Assembly: GCA_030037815.1 (NCBI GenBank) | Contig: JASHPZ010000055.1 | Coordinates: 1-43,872 of the forward strand | DNA: 43,872 bases | Origin: Thermoplasmata archaeon | Lineage (GTDB): Archaea; Thermoplasmatota; Thermoplasmata; Lutacidiplasmatales; UBA184 | Reading direction: 5' to 3' | Shown here: piece after piece, positions 23,266 through 31,466 of the stretch | How the letters are laid out: each line of letters opens with the position of its first letter | Numbering within the stretch: position 1 is the stretch's first letter | Notes under the pieces: model-generated | The model's database searches: none | Told to the model about the DNA's origin: nothing | What the model saw: only the letters and a program-made list of their open reading frames with translations | Made by a program: the position numbers and the translations under genes

Positions 23266-24138
23266 ATGGCACGCCTGCGCCGGGTGACGGTCGCCGGGGG
23301 CCGTTCGTTCGAGTACGTCTCGCAGGGGACCGGCCCCGCGACGCTCCTCGTCCACCCGGGCGGTCCCGGCCTCACGTACCACTACCTGCGCGGCTTTCTG
23401 AAGCTCGCCAACGCGAACCTGCGGGTCGTGCTGTTCAATCCGCGCGGCGTCGGGCACAGCTGGGCGCCGAAGCGGGACGCCGAGTACACGGTCCAGAACA
23501 TGGCGGAGGACGTCGAGGCGATCCGCCGCGCGCTGCGGATCACCGAGCTCCACCTCTTGGGATTCTCGGCGGGCGGGTTCGTCGCGCTCGAGTACGTCCA
23601 TCGGTACGAGAAGCACCTGACCTCCCTCCTCCTGTGCGCCACCGCCGGGAGCGCGGAGGAGATCCGCCAGGCGAGCCGGATGGCGCTCGGGACCGCGTCG
23701 CCCGCGCAGCGGGTCCGCCTCCGCGACCTGACCCGCGCGAAGTCGTTCTCCTCGCGGGAGTACCAAGAGCTCTCCGACAAGATCTTCCGGCCGTTCCAGA
23801 CGCGCTTCCTCCGCGGGACGCACCCGGACTGGAAGGCGACCAAGCTGAACCGGACGGTCTACCGGGCGATGGTGACGCGGTCGGGCGACGAGTTCACCGT
23901 CGACGGCACGCTCGCGAAGTGGGACGGGCGCAAGTACTACTCGAAGATCGAGGTGCCGACGCTGGTCGTCGTCGGGCGGTACGACTTCTTCCTCGAACCG
24001 TCGATGGAGATGAACGACCGGATCGAACCGGCGCACCTCCGGGTGCTCCCGCGCTCGAGCCACATGGCGATCTTGGAGCAGCCCCGCGAGTTCCTCGGGA
24101 CCGTGCGGGAGTTCCTCCTGGACGTCACCGGCGGGTAG
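23266..24138 (+). CDS. Proline iminopeptidase-like alpha/beta hydrolase (tricorn factor F1-like)
   Basis: A serine hydrolase of about 290 residues with the alpha/beta fold. LLVHPGGPGLTYHYLRG carries the GGPG oxyanion-hole motif typical of proline iminopeptidases, FNPRGVGHS follows, the nucleophile elbow is GFSAGGFVALEYV (Ser), the acid is in VVVGRYDFFLEPS (Asp) and the base in LPRSSHMAILEQP (His). In Thermoplasma the tricorn-interacting factor F1 is such an enzyme and trims peptides released by the tricorn protease; an M1 aminopeptidase like factors F2/F3 also lies in this window. Other substrates (esters, haloalkanes) are possible since the cap domain is diverged. I choose the ATG 23266 from the TATA spacing. 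Confidence 0.82.
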   Translation: MARLRRVTVAGGRSFEYVSQGTGPATLLVHPGGPGLTYHYLRGFLKLANANLRVVLFNPRGVGHSWAPKRDAEYTVQNMAEDVEAIRRALRITELHLLGFSAGGFVALEYVHRYEKHLTSLLLCATAGSAEEIRQASRMALGTASPAQRVRLRDLTRAKSFSSREYQELSDKIFRPFQTRFLRGTHPDWKATKLNRTVYRAMVTRSGDEFTVDGTLAKWDGRKYYSKIEVPTLVVVGRYDFFLEPSMEMNDRIEPAHLRVLPRSSHMAILEQPREFLGTVREFLLDVTGG

Positions 24139-24202
24139 CGGGTCGCGACCGGCGCGACGATAGGGGTAAACCCCCGCGCCGGCTAGTCCGTCCGGGATTC
24201 CG

Positions 24203-24880
24203 ATGCCGAGCGCGAAGCCCCGGCGCGACGAGGCGGGCCCGGCGCCGCCCCGCGTCCGACTGATGCCGGAGGCGCGCGACGCCCTCCGCTCCGCGCTCAC
24301 CGGCCGTCCCGACGGCACCGGGGTCCGCATCTGGGTCGAGCGGGGGCTCCATCCGCACGCGCAGATGATGCTCGACAAGCCGTCCAGCCGAGACGTGCCC
24401 GTGGAGCTCGACGGCGTCCTCCTCCTGCTCGACGAGGCGAGCCGCAGCTTCCTCGAGGACGCCGAGATCCGCTACCGCACCGACCGCGCGCCGGCCGGCT
24501 TCGAGGTCGTCAGCCCGCGCCTCCCCGCCGCCGGGGCACCGCCCGCGCCCAGCGGCCCGCCGGCACCGGGGGTCGCGGCGGACGTCGACGGCCGCGTGCG
24601 CGAGGCGCTGAAATCGATCTTTGACCCGGAGATCCCGATGAACATCATCGACCTCGGGCTGATCTACGCGATCGGGTGGAAGGCCCCGGGCGAGCTCGAG
24701 ATCCGGATGACGATGACGAGCCCCGGCTGCCCCGCGGTGGAGGAGCTGGTCGCCGAGGTCCAACGGGTCGCGGCGCCCGCCGCCGGCGCCGACCGGGCGC
24801 ACGTCGAGGTCGTCTGGGAGCCGCCCTGGGGACCCGAGAAGATGAGCGACTTCGCGAAGCGGCAGTTCGGCTACGCGTAA
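24203..24880 (+). CDS. Fusion of a cysteine-free HesB/IscA-like domain and a MIP18/SufT-type (DUF59) domain
   Basis: A 225-residue two-domain protein. Residues ~18-105 follow the HesB/A-type carrier pattern (VRLMPEARDALRSAL, GVRIWVERG, VPVELDGVLLLLDEASRSFL, AEIRYR, GFEVVSPR), but all three cluster-binding cysteines of A-type carriers are missing. After a proline/alanine linker, residues ~128-225 are a DUF59/MIP18 domain: IFDPEIPMNIIDLGLIYAIG, IRMTMTSPGCPAVEELV (conserved cysteine kept) and VVWEPPWGPEKMS. DUF59 proteins act in maturation of Fe-S proteins (SufT, Cia2) or with phenylacetate oxygenase (PaaD). The fusion suggests a scaffold where the HesB-like part no longer carries a cluster but may bind a client or partner. 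No other suf genes are close. Confidence 0.85.
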   Translation: MPSAKPRRDEAGPAPPRVRLMPEARDALRSALTGRPDGTGVRIWVERGLHPHAQMMLDKPSSRDVPVELDGVLLLLDEASRSFLEDAEIRYRTDRAPAGFEVVSPRLPAAGAPPAPSGPPAPGVAADVDGRVREALKSIFDPEIPMNIIDLGLIYAIGWKAPGELEIRMTMTSPGCPAVEELVAEVQRVAAPAAGADRAHVEVVWEPPWGPEKMSDFAKRQFGYA

Positions 24881-24971
24881 GGTCCCGCGCGGCCCGGGTG
24901 CGCGCGGCGCCCCGCGTTCCCGACGAGGATAACTAGCGGGACCGGTACACCGCCTCAAATCGCGGGGCTCG

Positions 24972-24995
24972 CGGCGCCGGGGGCCCCCGGCGCCG
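24972..24995. repeat. 24-bp perfect palindrome before the ABC exporter operon
   Basis: CGGCGCCGGGGGCCCCCGGCGCCG, a perfect inverted repeat with no spacer, 22 bp before the ABC ATPase ATG. If transcription starts about 27 nt after GGATAACT (24927-24934) it lies in the leader and could fold as a hairpin; if it starts after CTCAAAT (24953) it overlaps the transcription start, as an operator would. Confidence 0.7.
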
Positions 24996-25017
24996 GCCCC
25001 GTGCGCGGAGCAGGTCG

Positions 25018-25701
25018 ATGGCGGAAGTGGTGGTGTCGGGGGAGGGGGTCTGGAAGGTCTACGGACAGGGCGAGACGAAGGTCCAGGCGCTCCGCGGGCT
25101 CGACGTCGCCATCGAGCGGGGCGAGATGCTCGCCGTGATGGGACCGTCCGGTTCCGGGAAGACGACGTTCCTCAACTGCTTCTCGGGCCTCGACGACATC
25201 TCGGACGGTTCCGTCAAGATCGACGGCGTCGACATCCACCGGCTTCGGGACAAGGCGAAGAGCGACTACCGGGCCCGGCGGATGGGGTTCGTCTTCCAGT
25301 CGTACAACCTCCTGCCGGTGCTCTCGGCCGTCGAGAACGTCGAGATGCCGCTGCTCATCACGGGAGTGAGCGCGAAGGAGGCCCGCGAGCGGTCGCTCGC
25401 CCTCCTGGGCGAACTCGGCCTGGGGGAGCGGGTCCACCACTTCCCCGCCGAGCTCTCCGGCGGGCAGCAGCAGCGCGTGTCGCTCGCCCGGGCGCTGGTC
25501 GCGCGGCCCGCGATCGTGTGGGCCGACGAGCCGACCGGCAACCTCGACGAGGAGGGGTCCCACCAGGTGACCGTCCTCCTGCGCGACCTGAACCAGCGCC
25601 ACCACCAGACGATCGTCATCGTGACCCACGACCCGATGGTCGCGAAGGTCTGCGACCGGACCCTCCAGATGCACGACGGCCACTTCGTCGACGCCGAGTA
25701 G
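25018..25701 (+). CDS. ABC transporter ATPase, MacB/LolD type
   Basis: The 227-residue nucleotide-binding subunit of an ABC system. I see VMGPSGSGKTTFLNCFSG (Walker A near residue 40), the Q-loop VFQSYNLLPVLSAVENVEMP, signature LSGGQQQRVSLARAL, Walker B IVWADEPTGNLD and the switch histidine VTHDP. The Q-loop and ENVEMPL sequence place it with the LolD/MacB/FtsE-like group that powers mechanotransmission rather than import. The permease starts 12 nt after its stop. The ATG at 25018 is preceded by GGAGCAGG, one of few leaders here that look like a ribosome binding site, in line with a leadered mRNA. The operon probably exports or extracts a lipid, peptide or surface protein. Confidence 0.93.
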   Translation: MAEVVVSGEGVWKVYGQGETKVQALRGLDVAIERGEMLAVMGPSGSGKTTFLNCFSGLDDISDGSVKIDGVDIHRLRDKAKSDYRARRMGFVFQSYNLLPVLSAVENVEMPLLITGVSAKEARERSLALLGELGLGERVHHFPAELSGGQQQRVSLARALVARPAIVWADEPTGNLDEEGSHQVTVLLRDLNQRHHQTIVIVTHDPMVAKVCDRTLQMHDGHFVDAE

Positions 25702-25713
25702 GGAACGACCCCG

Positions 25714-28644
25714 ATGGCGTCGATCTCCGGCCTCCTCCTCCTGCTGCTCGCCGTGGTGCTGATCGCCACCGCGGTCCTCGCGCTGCGCTACCGGCTTCCG
25801 TTCCGGATCGCGATGCGGAACGTGCGCCGCGGAAAGTGGCGGACGCTCCTGATCGTCTTCGGCCTCCTGGTCGGCACGACGATCATCTCGGGGAGCCTCG
25901 TCATCAACGACACGATCACGGCGGTGAACGTCCACTTCACCTACCAGGCGTTCGGCTACACGGACGAGGGCGTCTACAACGCCTCGGTCGCCCAGGGCGG
26001 CGCCCCCTACCGGTTCTTCCCAACGTCGGTCTACACCAACCTCTCGAGCGCGGCGGCGACGAATTCGCTGATCGCCGGCACGACCCCCGAGGTAATCGTC
26101 TCGGGGAGCGCGTTCGACCGCACTACGGGGGTCCCCGAGTCCGGGATCAACATCATCGGCGTGAACGCGAACGAGAGCGCGGCGCTCGGCCCGTTCACCT
26201 ACGACAACGGCTCGACCGTGCAGGGTCCCGCGCCCGGCGAGGTCCTGATCGACGACCAGCTCGCGTCCAACCTCGGGGCGAGCGCGGGCGACCACCTGGT
26301 CGTCTACGGCCGAACGTCGGCCGCGCTGACCGTCCAAGGGGTCGTGAAGGACGACGTGCGCGGCGGGTTCCTGTTCGGGAACAGCGCGTTCGTCACCCTC
26401 GCCACCGGGCAGTCGCTCTGGAACGCGACGGGCCAGATCAACTTCATCGCGGTCACGAACGTCGGGTCGCTCACCGGCGGGGTCGCGCACTCGGACGCGG
26501 TCGCGTCGTTCCTCAACGCCACCCTGGTGCGGATGGGCTCGCCGGCCGGCCTCGCGGCCTACCCGATCCTCCAGATGAACCTGAACGACGCGGTCCAGTC
26601 GGGGATGAGCGTCGCGACCCTCTTCCTCGTCTTCGGGCTCTTCTCGATCGTCGCGGGCGCCCTCCTGATCGCGGGGATCTTCATCAACCTCGCGGAGGAG
26701 CGCAAGGGCGAGATGGGGATGCTGCGGGCCGTCGGCCTGCGGCGTCGCTCGCTCGTCCTGATCTACTACTTCGAGGGGATCGTCTACGCGGCGGCGAGCG
26801 CGATCGCGGGTACGCTGCTCGGGGTCGCGGTCGGGTTCGTGCTGCTCGACCTGTACATCCACTCGACGAAGCTCTCCGCGTCGGTCGTCACCGCGTTCTA
26901 CGAGTCGTTCACGGTCACGCCGCAGAGCCTCATCCTCGCCTACGTCGCCGGGTTCCTCCTCACCATCGGGACGATCGCGGCATCGAGCGGCCGCGTGAGC
27001 CGGCTCAACATCGTCCGCGCGATCCGCTCGGTGCCGGAGCCGCCGCCCACGCTCCGCGCGTACACCTACTTCGCGTACCTGGGCGCCGTGCTCGCCGCGT
27101 TCGGCGTGCTGCTCTTCCTGCCCAACCGCGGGGGCACCGGGGACATCTCGGTCCCGCTCGCCGGGCTCGGCCTCGCGATCGTCGGCCTCGGCCTGGTCGC
27201 GACCCGGTTCGTGAAGAACCGGTACGCGTTCACGGCGGTCGGTCTCGCGCTCGTCGCGTGGGGCGGCACGGTCGACCTCCACCGCGCGGTCCTCGGTTCG
27301 AGCCACTCGGGGTCGATCTTCTCGATCTTCGTCGAAGGGATCGAGATCGTCCTCGGGGCCGTGCTCCTGTTCGTCTTCAACTCGGACCTCCTCACGTCGG
27401 CGATCGGTCGCCTGGGCGGAACGTCCGGGCGCCGCGGGTCCGTCGTCCGCATCGGCCTTGCGTACCCGCGCCGCCGCCCGACCCGGAGCGCCGTCAACTT
27501 CGCGATCTTCGCGATGGTCGTGTTCGTGGTCGTCCTGGTCGCCGCGTTCGGGTCCTCCGTCGCGGGCGCGCTCCAGAGCGAGATCACGACGCAGTCCGGC
27601 GGCTACACGTTCTTCGGCTACACGTCCCAACCGGTCCCGAACCTGCCGGCGCAGGTCGCGGGCAACGCGACGCTCGCCCCACAGTTCTCGAACGTCGTGC
27701 CGCTCACGGTGGGCGGCGTCCTCGTCCGGGTCGCCGGTTTCCCCGGGGGGTACGCCGACGACCTGTTCGCCGCGCCCCTGAACGCGTCCCCGTCCGAGAA
27801 CTTCTACACCACCAACCAGTACAACTTCACGTCGACCCTGAACGGGATGTCGACGGCCGACGTCTGGCACGCGCTCCAGACGAACCGGACGGTCGCGATC
27901 GCGGACGCCTCCTACGCACCGGGCCAGGTCAACTTCGGCGGCTCCGCGCACCCGACCCTGGCGCTCGGGCAGCGCGTGCCCCTCCAGAACCCCGCCACGC
28001 TCGGCGTGCTGAACGTCACGATCATCGGGTTCATGAGCCAGGAGTTCCTCCCCGGACTCTGGGTCAACCCGACCGCGGCCGGGTCGGTCGGCTACGCGAA
28101 CACCTCGGGATTCCTGTTACGCATCGCGCCGGGCGCCTCGTCGGCGACCGCGTCCCAGGACCTCAAGCGGGCGTTCTTCCCGGACGGCCTCCTCCTCTAC
28201 GACTTCGCGCAGCTCCTCCAGACGTCGATCCAGGACATCGAGAGCTCGGTCGGCCTGCTCGAGGTGTTCGTCGCCCTCGGGCTCGCGGTCGGGATCGCCG
28301 GCATGGGGATCGTGGCGCTCCGTGCGGTGACCGAGCGACGGGTCCAGATCGGCATGCTCCGCGCCCAAGGATTCACCCGTCGGATGATCCTCGGCGCGTT
28401 CCTGATCGAGTACAGCTACGTCGCGCTCCTCGGGATCCTGGTCGGCACCGGCCTCGCGATCTGGCTCTACTACAACGCCGTGAACTCGGGCGGCGTCTCG
28501 GGACTCGGCGTGTTCGCGGTCCCGACCGTGACGATCCTTGGGATCACGACGGTCGCCTACGCGCTGACGATGGCCGCGATCCTCGGTCCGTCGTGGAAGG
28601 CGGCGAACCTCGCGCCGGCCGACGCGGTGCGGTACACCGAGTGA
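25714..28644 (+). CDS. Large ABC permease with two FtsX modules
   Basis: A 976-residue permease built as two MacB/FtsX half-modules. After an extra N-terminal span (SISGLLLLLLAVVLIATAVLAL) comes AMRNVRRGKWRTLLIVFGLL, the typical entry helix, then an external domain (residues ~65-290), the first FtsX core (LFLVFGLFSIVAGALLIAGIF, ERKGEMGMLRAVGLRRRSL), four central spans, a second entry helix (GLAYPRRRPTRSAVNFAIFA), a second external domain (~620-830) and a final FtsX core (GLAVGIAGMGIVALRAVTERRVQIGMLRAQGFTRRMI). Both coupling motifs (MLRAVGL, MLRAQGF) are intact. This layout resembles LolCE-like or antimicrobial-peptide-type permeases joined in one chain, so one polypeptide plus an ATPase dimer may be the whole transporter. 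No accessory membrane-fusion protein is encoded beside it. Confidence 0.92.
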   Translation: MASISGLLLLLLAVVLIATAVLALRYRLPFRIAMRNVRRGKWRTLLIVFGLLVGTTIISGSLVINDTITAVNVHFTYQAFGYTDEGVYNASVAQGGAPYRFFPTSVYTNLSSAAATNSLIAGTTPEVIVSGSAFDRTTGVPESGINIIGVNANESAALGPFTYDNGSTVQGPAPGEVLIDDQLASNLGASAGDHLVVYGRTSAALTVQGVVKDDVRGGFLFGNSAFVTLATGQSLWNATGQINFIAVTNVGSLTGGVAHSDAVASFLNATLVRMGSPAGLAAYPILQMNLNDAVQSGMSVATLFLVFGLFSIVAGALLIAGIFINLAEERKGEMGMLRAVGLRRRSLVLIYYFEGIVYAAASAIAGTLLGVAVGFVLLDLYIHSTKLSASVVTAFYESFTVTPQSLILAYVAGFLLTIGTIAASSGRVSRLNIVRAIRSVPEPPPTLRAYTYFAYLGAVLAAFGVLLFLPNRGGTGDISVPLAGLGLAIVGLGLVATRFVKNRYAFTAVGLALVAWGGTVDLHRAVLGSSHSGSIFSIFVEGIEIVLGAVLLFVFNSDLLTSAIGRLGGTSGRRGSVVRIGLAYPRRRPTRSAVNFAIFAMVVFVVVLVAAFGSSVAGALQSEITTQSGGYTFFGYTSQPVPNLPAQVAGNATLAPQFSNVVPLTVGGVLVRVAGFPGGYADDLFAAPLNASPSENFYTTNQYNFTSTLNGMSTADVWHALQTNRTVAIADASYAPGQVNFGGSAHPTLALGQRVPLQNPATLGVLNVTIIGFMSQEFLPGLWVNPTAAGSVGYANTSGFLLRIAPGASSATASQDLKRAFFPDGLLLYDFAQLLQTSIQDIESSVGLLEVFVALGLAVGIAGMGIVALRAVTERRVQIGMLRAQGFTRRMILGAFLIEYSYVALLGILVGTGLAIWLYYNAVNSGGVSGLGVFAVPTVTILGITTVAYALTMAAILGPSWKAANLAPADAVRYTE

Positions 28645-28656
28645 GGCCGGCCCGGG

Positions 28657-29895
28657 CTACGACGGGACGGTCGGCGCCGGGTCGGGCGCCGCGGCCGGGG
28701 CCGTCGGGGGCGCGCCGAACGTGCCGGCGAGGCGCCGCACGAAGTACGCCCCCGCGAGCGTGGTCGCGAGGCTCATCAGGAGCACCTCGCCGAGCATCGT
28801 CTGGTCGAACACGCCGAGCGACAGCCCGATCGAGCCGACGATGAGGCCGATCTCGCCGCGCGGGACCATGCCGACCGCGACCGCGCCGGACGCCGGGGAC
28901 GGACCGAGCCGGAGCCGGGCGAACGGGTAGACGCCGAGGACCTTCCCCGCGGCCGCGAGGGTCGCCAGGAGGAGGCCGAGGCCGACCAGCGCGAGGTTCG
29001 TGAGCTCCCCGACGTCGAACTGGGCGCCCGTGACGACGAAGAACAGCGCGCCGAACACGAGAAGGAGCACCTCCGTGATCTCGCGCGTGCGGTCGGCGGC
29101 GATGCTCTCCGCGATCGCGAGCCCCGCGATGAACGCCCCGATCACGGCCGAGAAGCCGAGGGCGATCACGATCGCCACCAGGACGAACAGGATGAGGAAC
29201 GGCATGCCGCGGAGCTCGCGGACCCGCGGCACCTTGAGCACGCGCGGGATGACCACGACCGAGGCGAGGAGGAGCACCACCCACGCGACCACGGACTCCG
29301 CGACGGAGCCGGTCACGGAGATCACGTCGAACTGGCCGCCGACGATCGTCAGGACGACCGAGAGGAGGATCAGCGCGACCACGTCGTCCAGCGCGGCGAC
29401 GTTCATCAGGAACTGCCCCGCGTCGGTCTTCGCGATCCGCTCCCGCTGCGTCACGGACGCGACCACGGCGGAGCTCGTTGCGGCGGCGGCGACCCCGAGG
29501 AGGAGCGCGGCGTCCAGGTCGTAGATCCGGGAGAAGAGGAACGCCACGACCGCGAACGGGAGCACGTCGCCGGCGATCGCGGCCCCGACCGCCGGCCACC
29601 CCGCCCGGCGCAGTCCCTGGAAGCCGCCGCCGAGCCCGGCGGCGAACAGGAGGAGGATGACGGAGAAGTCGGCGAACAGGAGGAGGTACGGCGAGATGCC
29701 GAAGAGCGGGACGCCGAGGAGCGCGTTGAGGAGCCCGCCGAGCGCGAACCCCGAGAGCGCCATCCCGAGGACGAGGTCGGCGACGATGTCCGGGAGCCCG
29801 ACCTTCTCCGCGAACGAGTGGACGAGCTCCGCGAACGCGAGGAAGACGAACACCTCGACGAGCGCGTAGTACGCGTCGCTCGGGAGAACGGCCAC
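28657..29895 (-). CDS. CPA2-family cation/proton antiporter (KefB/NapA type)
   Basis: A 412-residue antiporter with about 12 membrane spans: FLAFAELVHSFAEKVGLPDIVADLVLGM at the start, LLLFADFSVILLLFAAGLGG, LLLGVAAAATSSAVVASVTQRERI, FLMNVAALDDVVALILLSVV (the ALDD acidic pair used for ion/proton exchange), FSAVIGAFIAGLAIAES and GAVAVGMVPRGEIGLIVGSIGL. It ends after the transport domain, without the RCK domain of Kef proteins. It exchanges Na+ or K+ for H+ across the cytoplasmic membrane. The next upstream gene is a K+ channel on the same strand, but a separate TATA box lies in the 51-bp gap between them. The GTG start at 29895 is leaderless by that box. Confidence 0.92.
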   Translation of the reverse strand: MAVLPSDAYYALVEVFVFLAFAELVHSFAEKVGLPDIVADLVLGMALSGFALGGLLNALLGVPLFGISPYLLLFADFSVILLLFAAGLGGGFQGLRRAGWPAVGAAIAGDVLPFAVVAFLFSRIYDLDAALLLGVAAAATSSAVVASVTQRERIAKTDAGQFLMNVAALDDVVALILLSVVLTIVGGQFDVISVTGSVAESVVAWVVLLLASVVVIPRVLKVPRVRELRGMPFLILFVLVAIVIALGFSAVIGAFIAGLAIAESIAADRTREITEVLLLVFGALFFVVTGAQFDVGELTNLALVGLGLLLATLAAAGKVLGVYPFARLRLGPSPASGAVAVGMVPRGEIGLIVGSIGLSLGVFDQTMLGEVLLMSLATTLAGAYFVRRLAGTFGAPPTAPAAAPDPAPTVPS

Positions 29896-29918
29896 GCGAA
29901 AACGACCGCTCGACCGGA

Positions 29919-29926
29919 ACTTAAAC
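29919..29926 (-). promoter_or_regulatory. TATA box of the antiporter gene
   Basis: ACTTAAAC (GTTTAAGT on the minus strand), centred about 28 nt before the GTG at 29895, inside the short gap after the potassium channel gene. Confidence 0.6.
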
Positions 29927-29946
29927 GGCGGGGGCGGACGGGGCGA

Positions 29947-31002
29947 CTATCGGCCCTGGTCGATCCCGTACCACTGGCGGAACCGCTTCGTGTTCGCCAC
30001 CGTCCCGATCAGGATCAGCGCGTCGCCGGGGGCGAGCGGGACGTTCGTCTCGGGGTTGACGTTCGCGAGGTACTCCCCCGTTCCGTTCGGATGGGCGTAG
30101 CCGATCAAGAGGCAGCCGCTCGAGGCCCGGACCATCCGCTCCGCCTCGCCGAACGTCTGGCGCGAGATCGGGGTCCGGTCCGTGACGCGGTACTCCTGCA
30201 CGTCCGCCCGGAGGTCGCCCTGCGTGAGGTCGTCCAACGCGTCCGCGACGTCCGGCTCGAACGCGGCGCTCGCGCACAGCCGTCCGCCCATGTCCGCCGG
30301 GCTCGCGACGAACGTCACGCCGGCGGCGCGGAGGGTGTCGCGCAGTTCGGGGCGCGACATCGAGACCACCACGCGCACGTGGGGGGCGAGCGTGCGGACG
30401 TTCAGCGAGGCGATCATGTTGGTCGCGTCGTCGGCGGTGCAGACGATCACGCTGTGGGCACCCGCGACGTTCGCGCGGGCGAGGATGTCGCGCTCGGCCG
30501 GGGCGCCGTACGTCACGTAGAGGGCCCGCTCGTGCGCGAGCGCCTTCACGTTCGGGACCTCCTCCGCGGTCTCGCAGACGACCGCGACCGTCTGGTCTTG
30601 GCCGAGGAGCTCTCGGACCGCGGCGCGGCCGACCGCCGAGTAGCCGAGGACGACGACGTGGTCCTTCATGTCGGTCCCGAGGAGCCCGAGGGAGCGCTTC
30701 TGCTGTTCCGTGGTGACGGTGGACGTGATCACGCTGATCAGGTACCCCAGCAGGAAGATCTGGATGAACATGGCGGACATCGCGACCAGGCGGGCGTCGG
30801 TCGTCCCCGGCAATACGTCGCCGTAGCCGACGGTCGAGAGGGTCGTGATCGCCCAGTAGAACGACGTGAAGAGCGTGTAGTTCGGCGCCTCGAAGAAGTA
30901 GAACAGGACCGCCGACGCGACGTAGACGGCGCCGAACAGCGCGAGGAACGGCCAGATGCGGCCCGCGACCTCCCGCGCGTAGCGGGCGCGCAAGCCGGCC
31001 AT
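29947..31002 (-). CDS. Two-span potassium channel with a cytoplasmic RCK domain
   Basis: A 351-residue MthK-like channel. TM1 is IWPFLALFGAVYVASAVLFY, the pore helix and filter are SFYWAITTLSTVGYGDVLPG (the K+-selective TVGYGD), and TM2 is LVAMSAMFIQIFLLGYLISV. Then comes an RCK (TrkA-N) domain with HVVVLGYSAVGRAAVRELL and VAGAHSVIVCTADDATN, and a TrkA-C domain near the end (RMVRASSGCLLIGYAHPNG, LAPGDALILIG). It should form a tetramer gated by ligands such as Ca2+ or nucleotides on the RCK ring. The RCK nucleotide loop reads GYSAVG, a normal GxGxxG variant. It sits upstream of the antiporter gene on the same strand; together they could control K+ and membrane potential. The ATG at 31002 has a CTTAGC box about 29 nt upstream. 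Confidence 0.94.
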   Translation of the reverse strand: MAGLRARYAREVAGRIWPFLALFGAVYVASAVLFYFFEAPNYTLFTSFYWAITTLSTVGYGDVLPGTTDARLVAMSAMFIQIFLLGYLISVITSTVTTEQQKRSLGLLGTDMKDHVVVLGYSAVGRAAVRELLGQDQTVAVVCETAEEVPNVKALAHERALYVTYGAPAERDILARANVAGAHSVIVCTADDATNMIASLNVRTLAPHVRVVVSMSRPELRDTLRAAGVTFVASPADMGGRLCASAAFEPDVADALDDLTQGDLRADVQEYRVTDRTPISRQTFGEAERMVRASSGCLLIGYAHPNGTGEYLANVNPETNVPLAPGDALILIGTVANTKRFRQWYGIDQGR

Positions 31003-31169
31003 CGACCGGCGCGCACCCGGTCACGGTCCTTAGCGTTGCGCCCTCGCGTCCGGACGACGCGGAGACCGGCGGACATCGAGGGGCCCGACGGACTCCGCCA
31101 GCGGGCGAGGCGAGGAGCCGGTGCGGGAGTCCGGTCGCCGTCGTGCGGGTCGCGCCCCCGTGGCAAACC

Positions 31170-31177
31170 GTTAATAC
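31170..31177 (+). promoter_or_regulatory. TATA box of rpoK
   Basis: GTTAATAC, centred about 28 nt before the ATG at 31202. It rejects the TTG at 31184 proposed by the ORF track. Confidence 0.65.
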
Positions 31178-31201
31178 AGGGACTTGGTGGTCGCGCGCCC
31201 C

Positions 31202-31456
31202 ATGGCCGCGGCGACCCCGACGGCCCGAGGGAGTGGGATCGTGACCCCCCGTCCGTCATCCCGAGCTTCCCCGGCCGAACCGTACACCCGCTTCGAGCGC
31301 GCCCGGATCCTCGGCGCGCGCGCGCTGCAGGTCTCGCTGGGGGCGCCGATCCTGATCGACATCCCCGCGGGGCTGGTCGATCCGGTCGAGATCGCGGAGC
31401 GGGAGTTCGCGGCGAACCGGATCCCGATCACGGTGCGGCGCGGCACCGCCGAGTAG
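31202..31456 (+). CDS. rpoK: DNA-directed RNA polymerase subunit K (Rpo6)
   Basis: The archaeal counterpart of eukaryotic Rpb6 and bacterial omega, which clamps the largest polymerase subunit and stabilises assembly. The 84-residue product has a disordered basic N-terminus and then the conserved core [40 protein letters not shown] and [10 protein letters not shown], close to the family consensus (dPiEIAerE, lPItVrR). The start at ATG 31202 is set by the TATA box. In many archaea rpoK clusters with ribosomal protein genes; here it is isolated between the channel gene and the convergent phosphorylase gene, whose stop lies 10 bp away. Confidence 0.95.
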   Translation: MAAATPTARGSGIVTPRPSSRASPAEPYTRFERARILGARALQVSLGAPILIDIPAGLVDPVEIAEREFAANRIPITVRRGTAE

Positions 31457-31466
31457 ACCCGGCGGC

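Noticed and set aside
24163-24174. GGGGTAAACCCC inverted repeat before the HesB-like/SufT fusion gene
   Set aside because: The GTAAAC core is more simply a weak TATA element about 35 nt before the ATG; the flanking G and C runs are expected by composition.
24955-27951. A 998-codon minus-strand ORF opposite the ABC/FtsX operon
   Set aside because: Low-complexity charged shadow; the plus strand encodes clear Walker motifs and FtsX modules.
31184-31201. TTG start of rpoK given by the ORF track
   Set aside because: It lies only about 10 nt from the centre of the GTTAATAC TATA box, upstream of the expected start of transcription.
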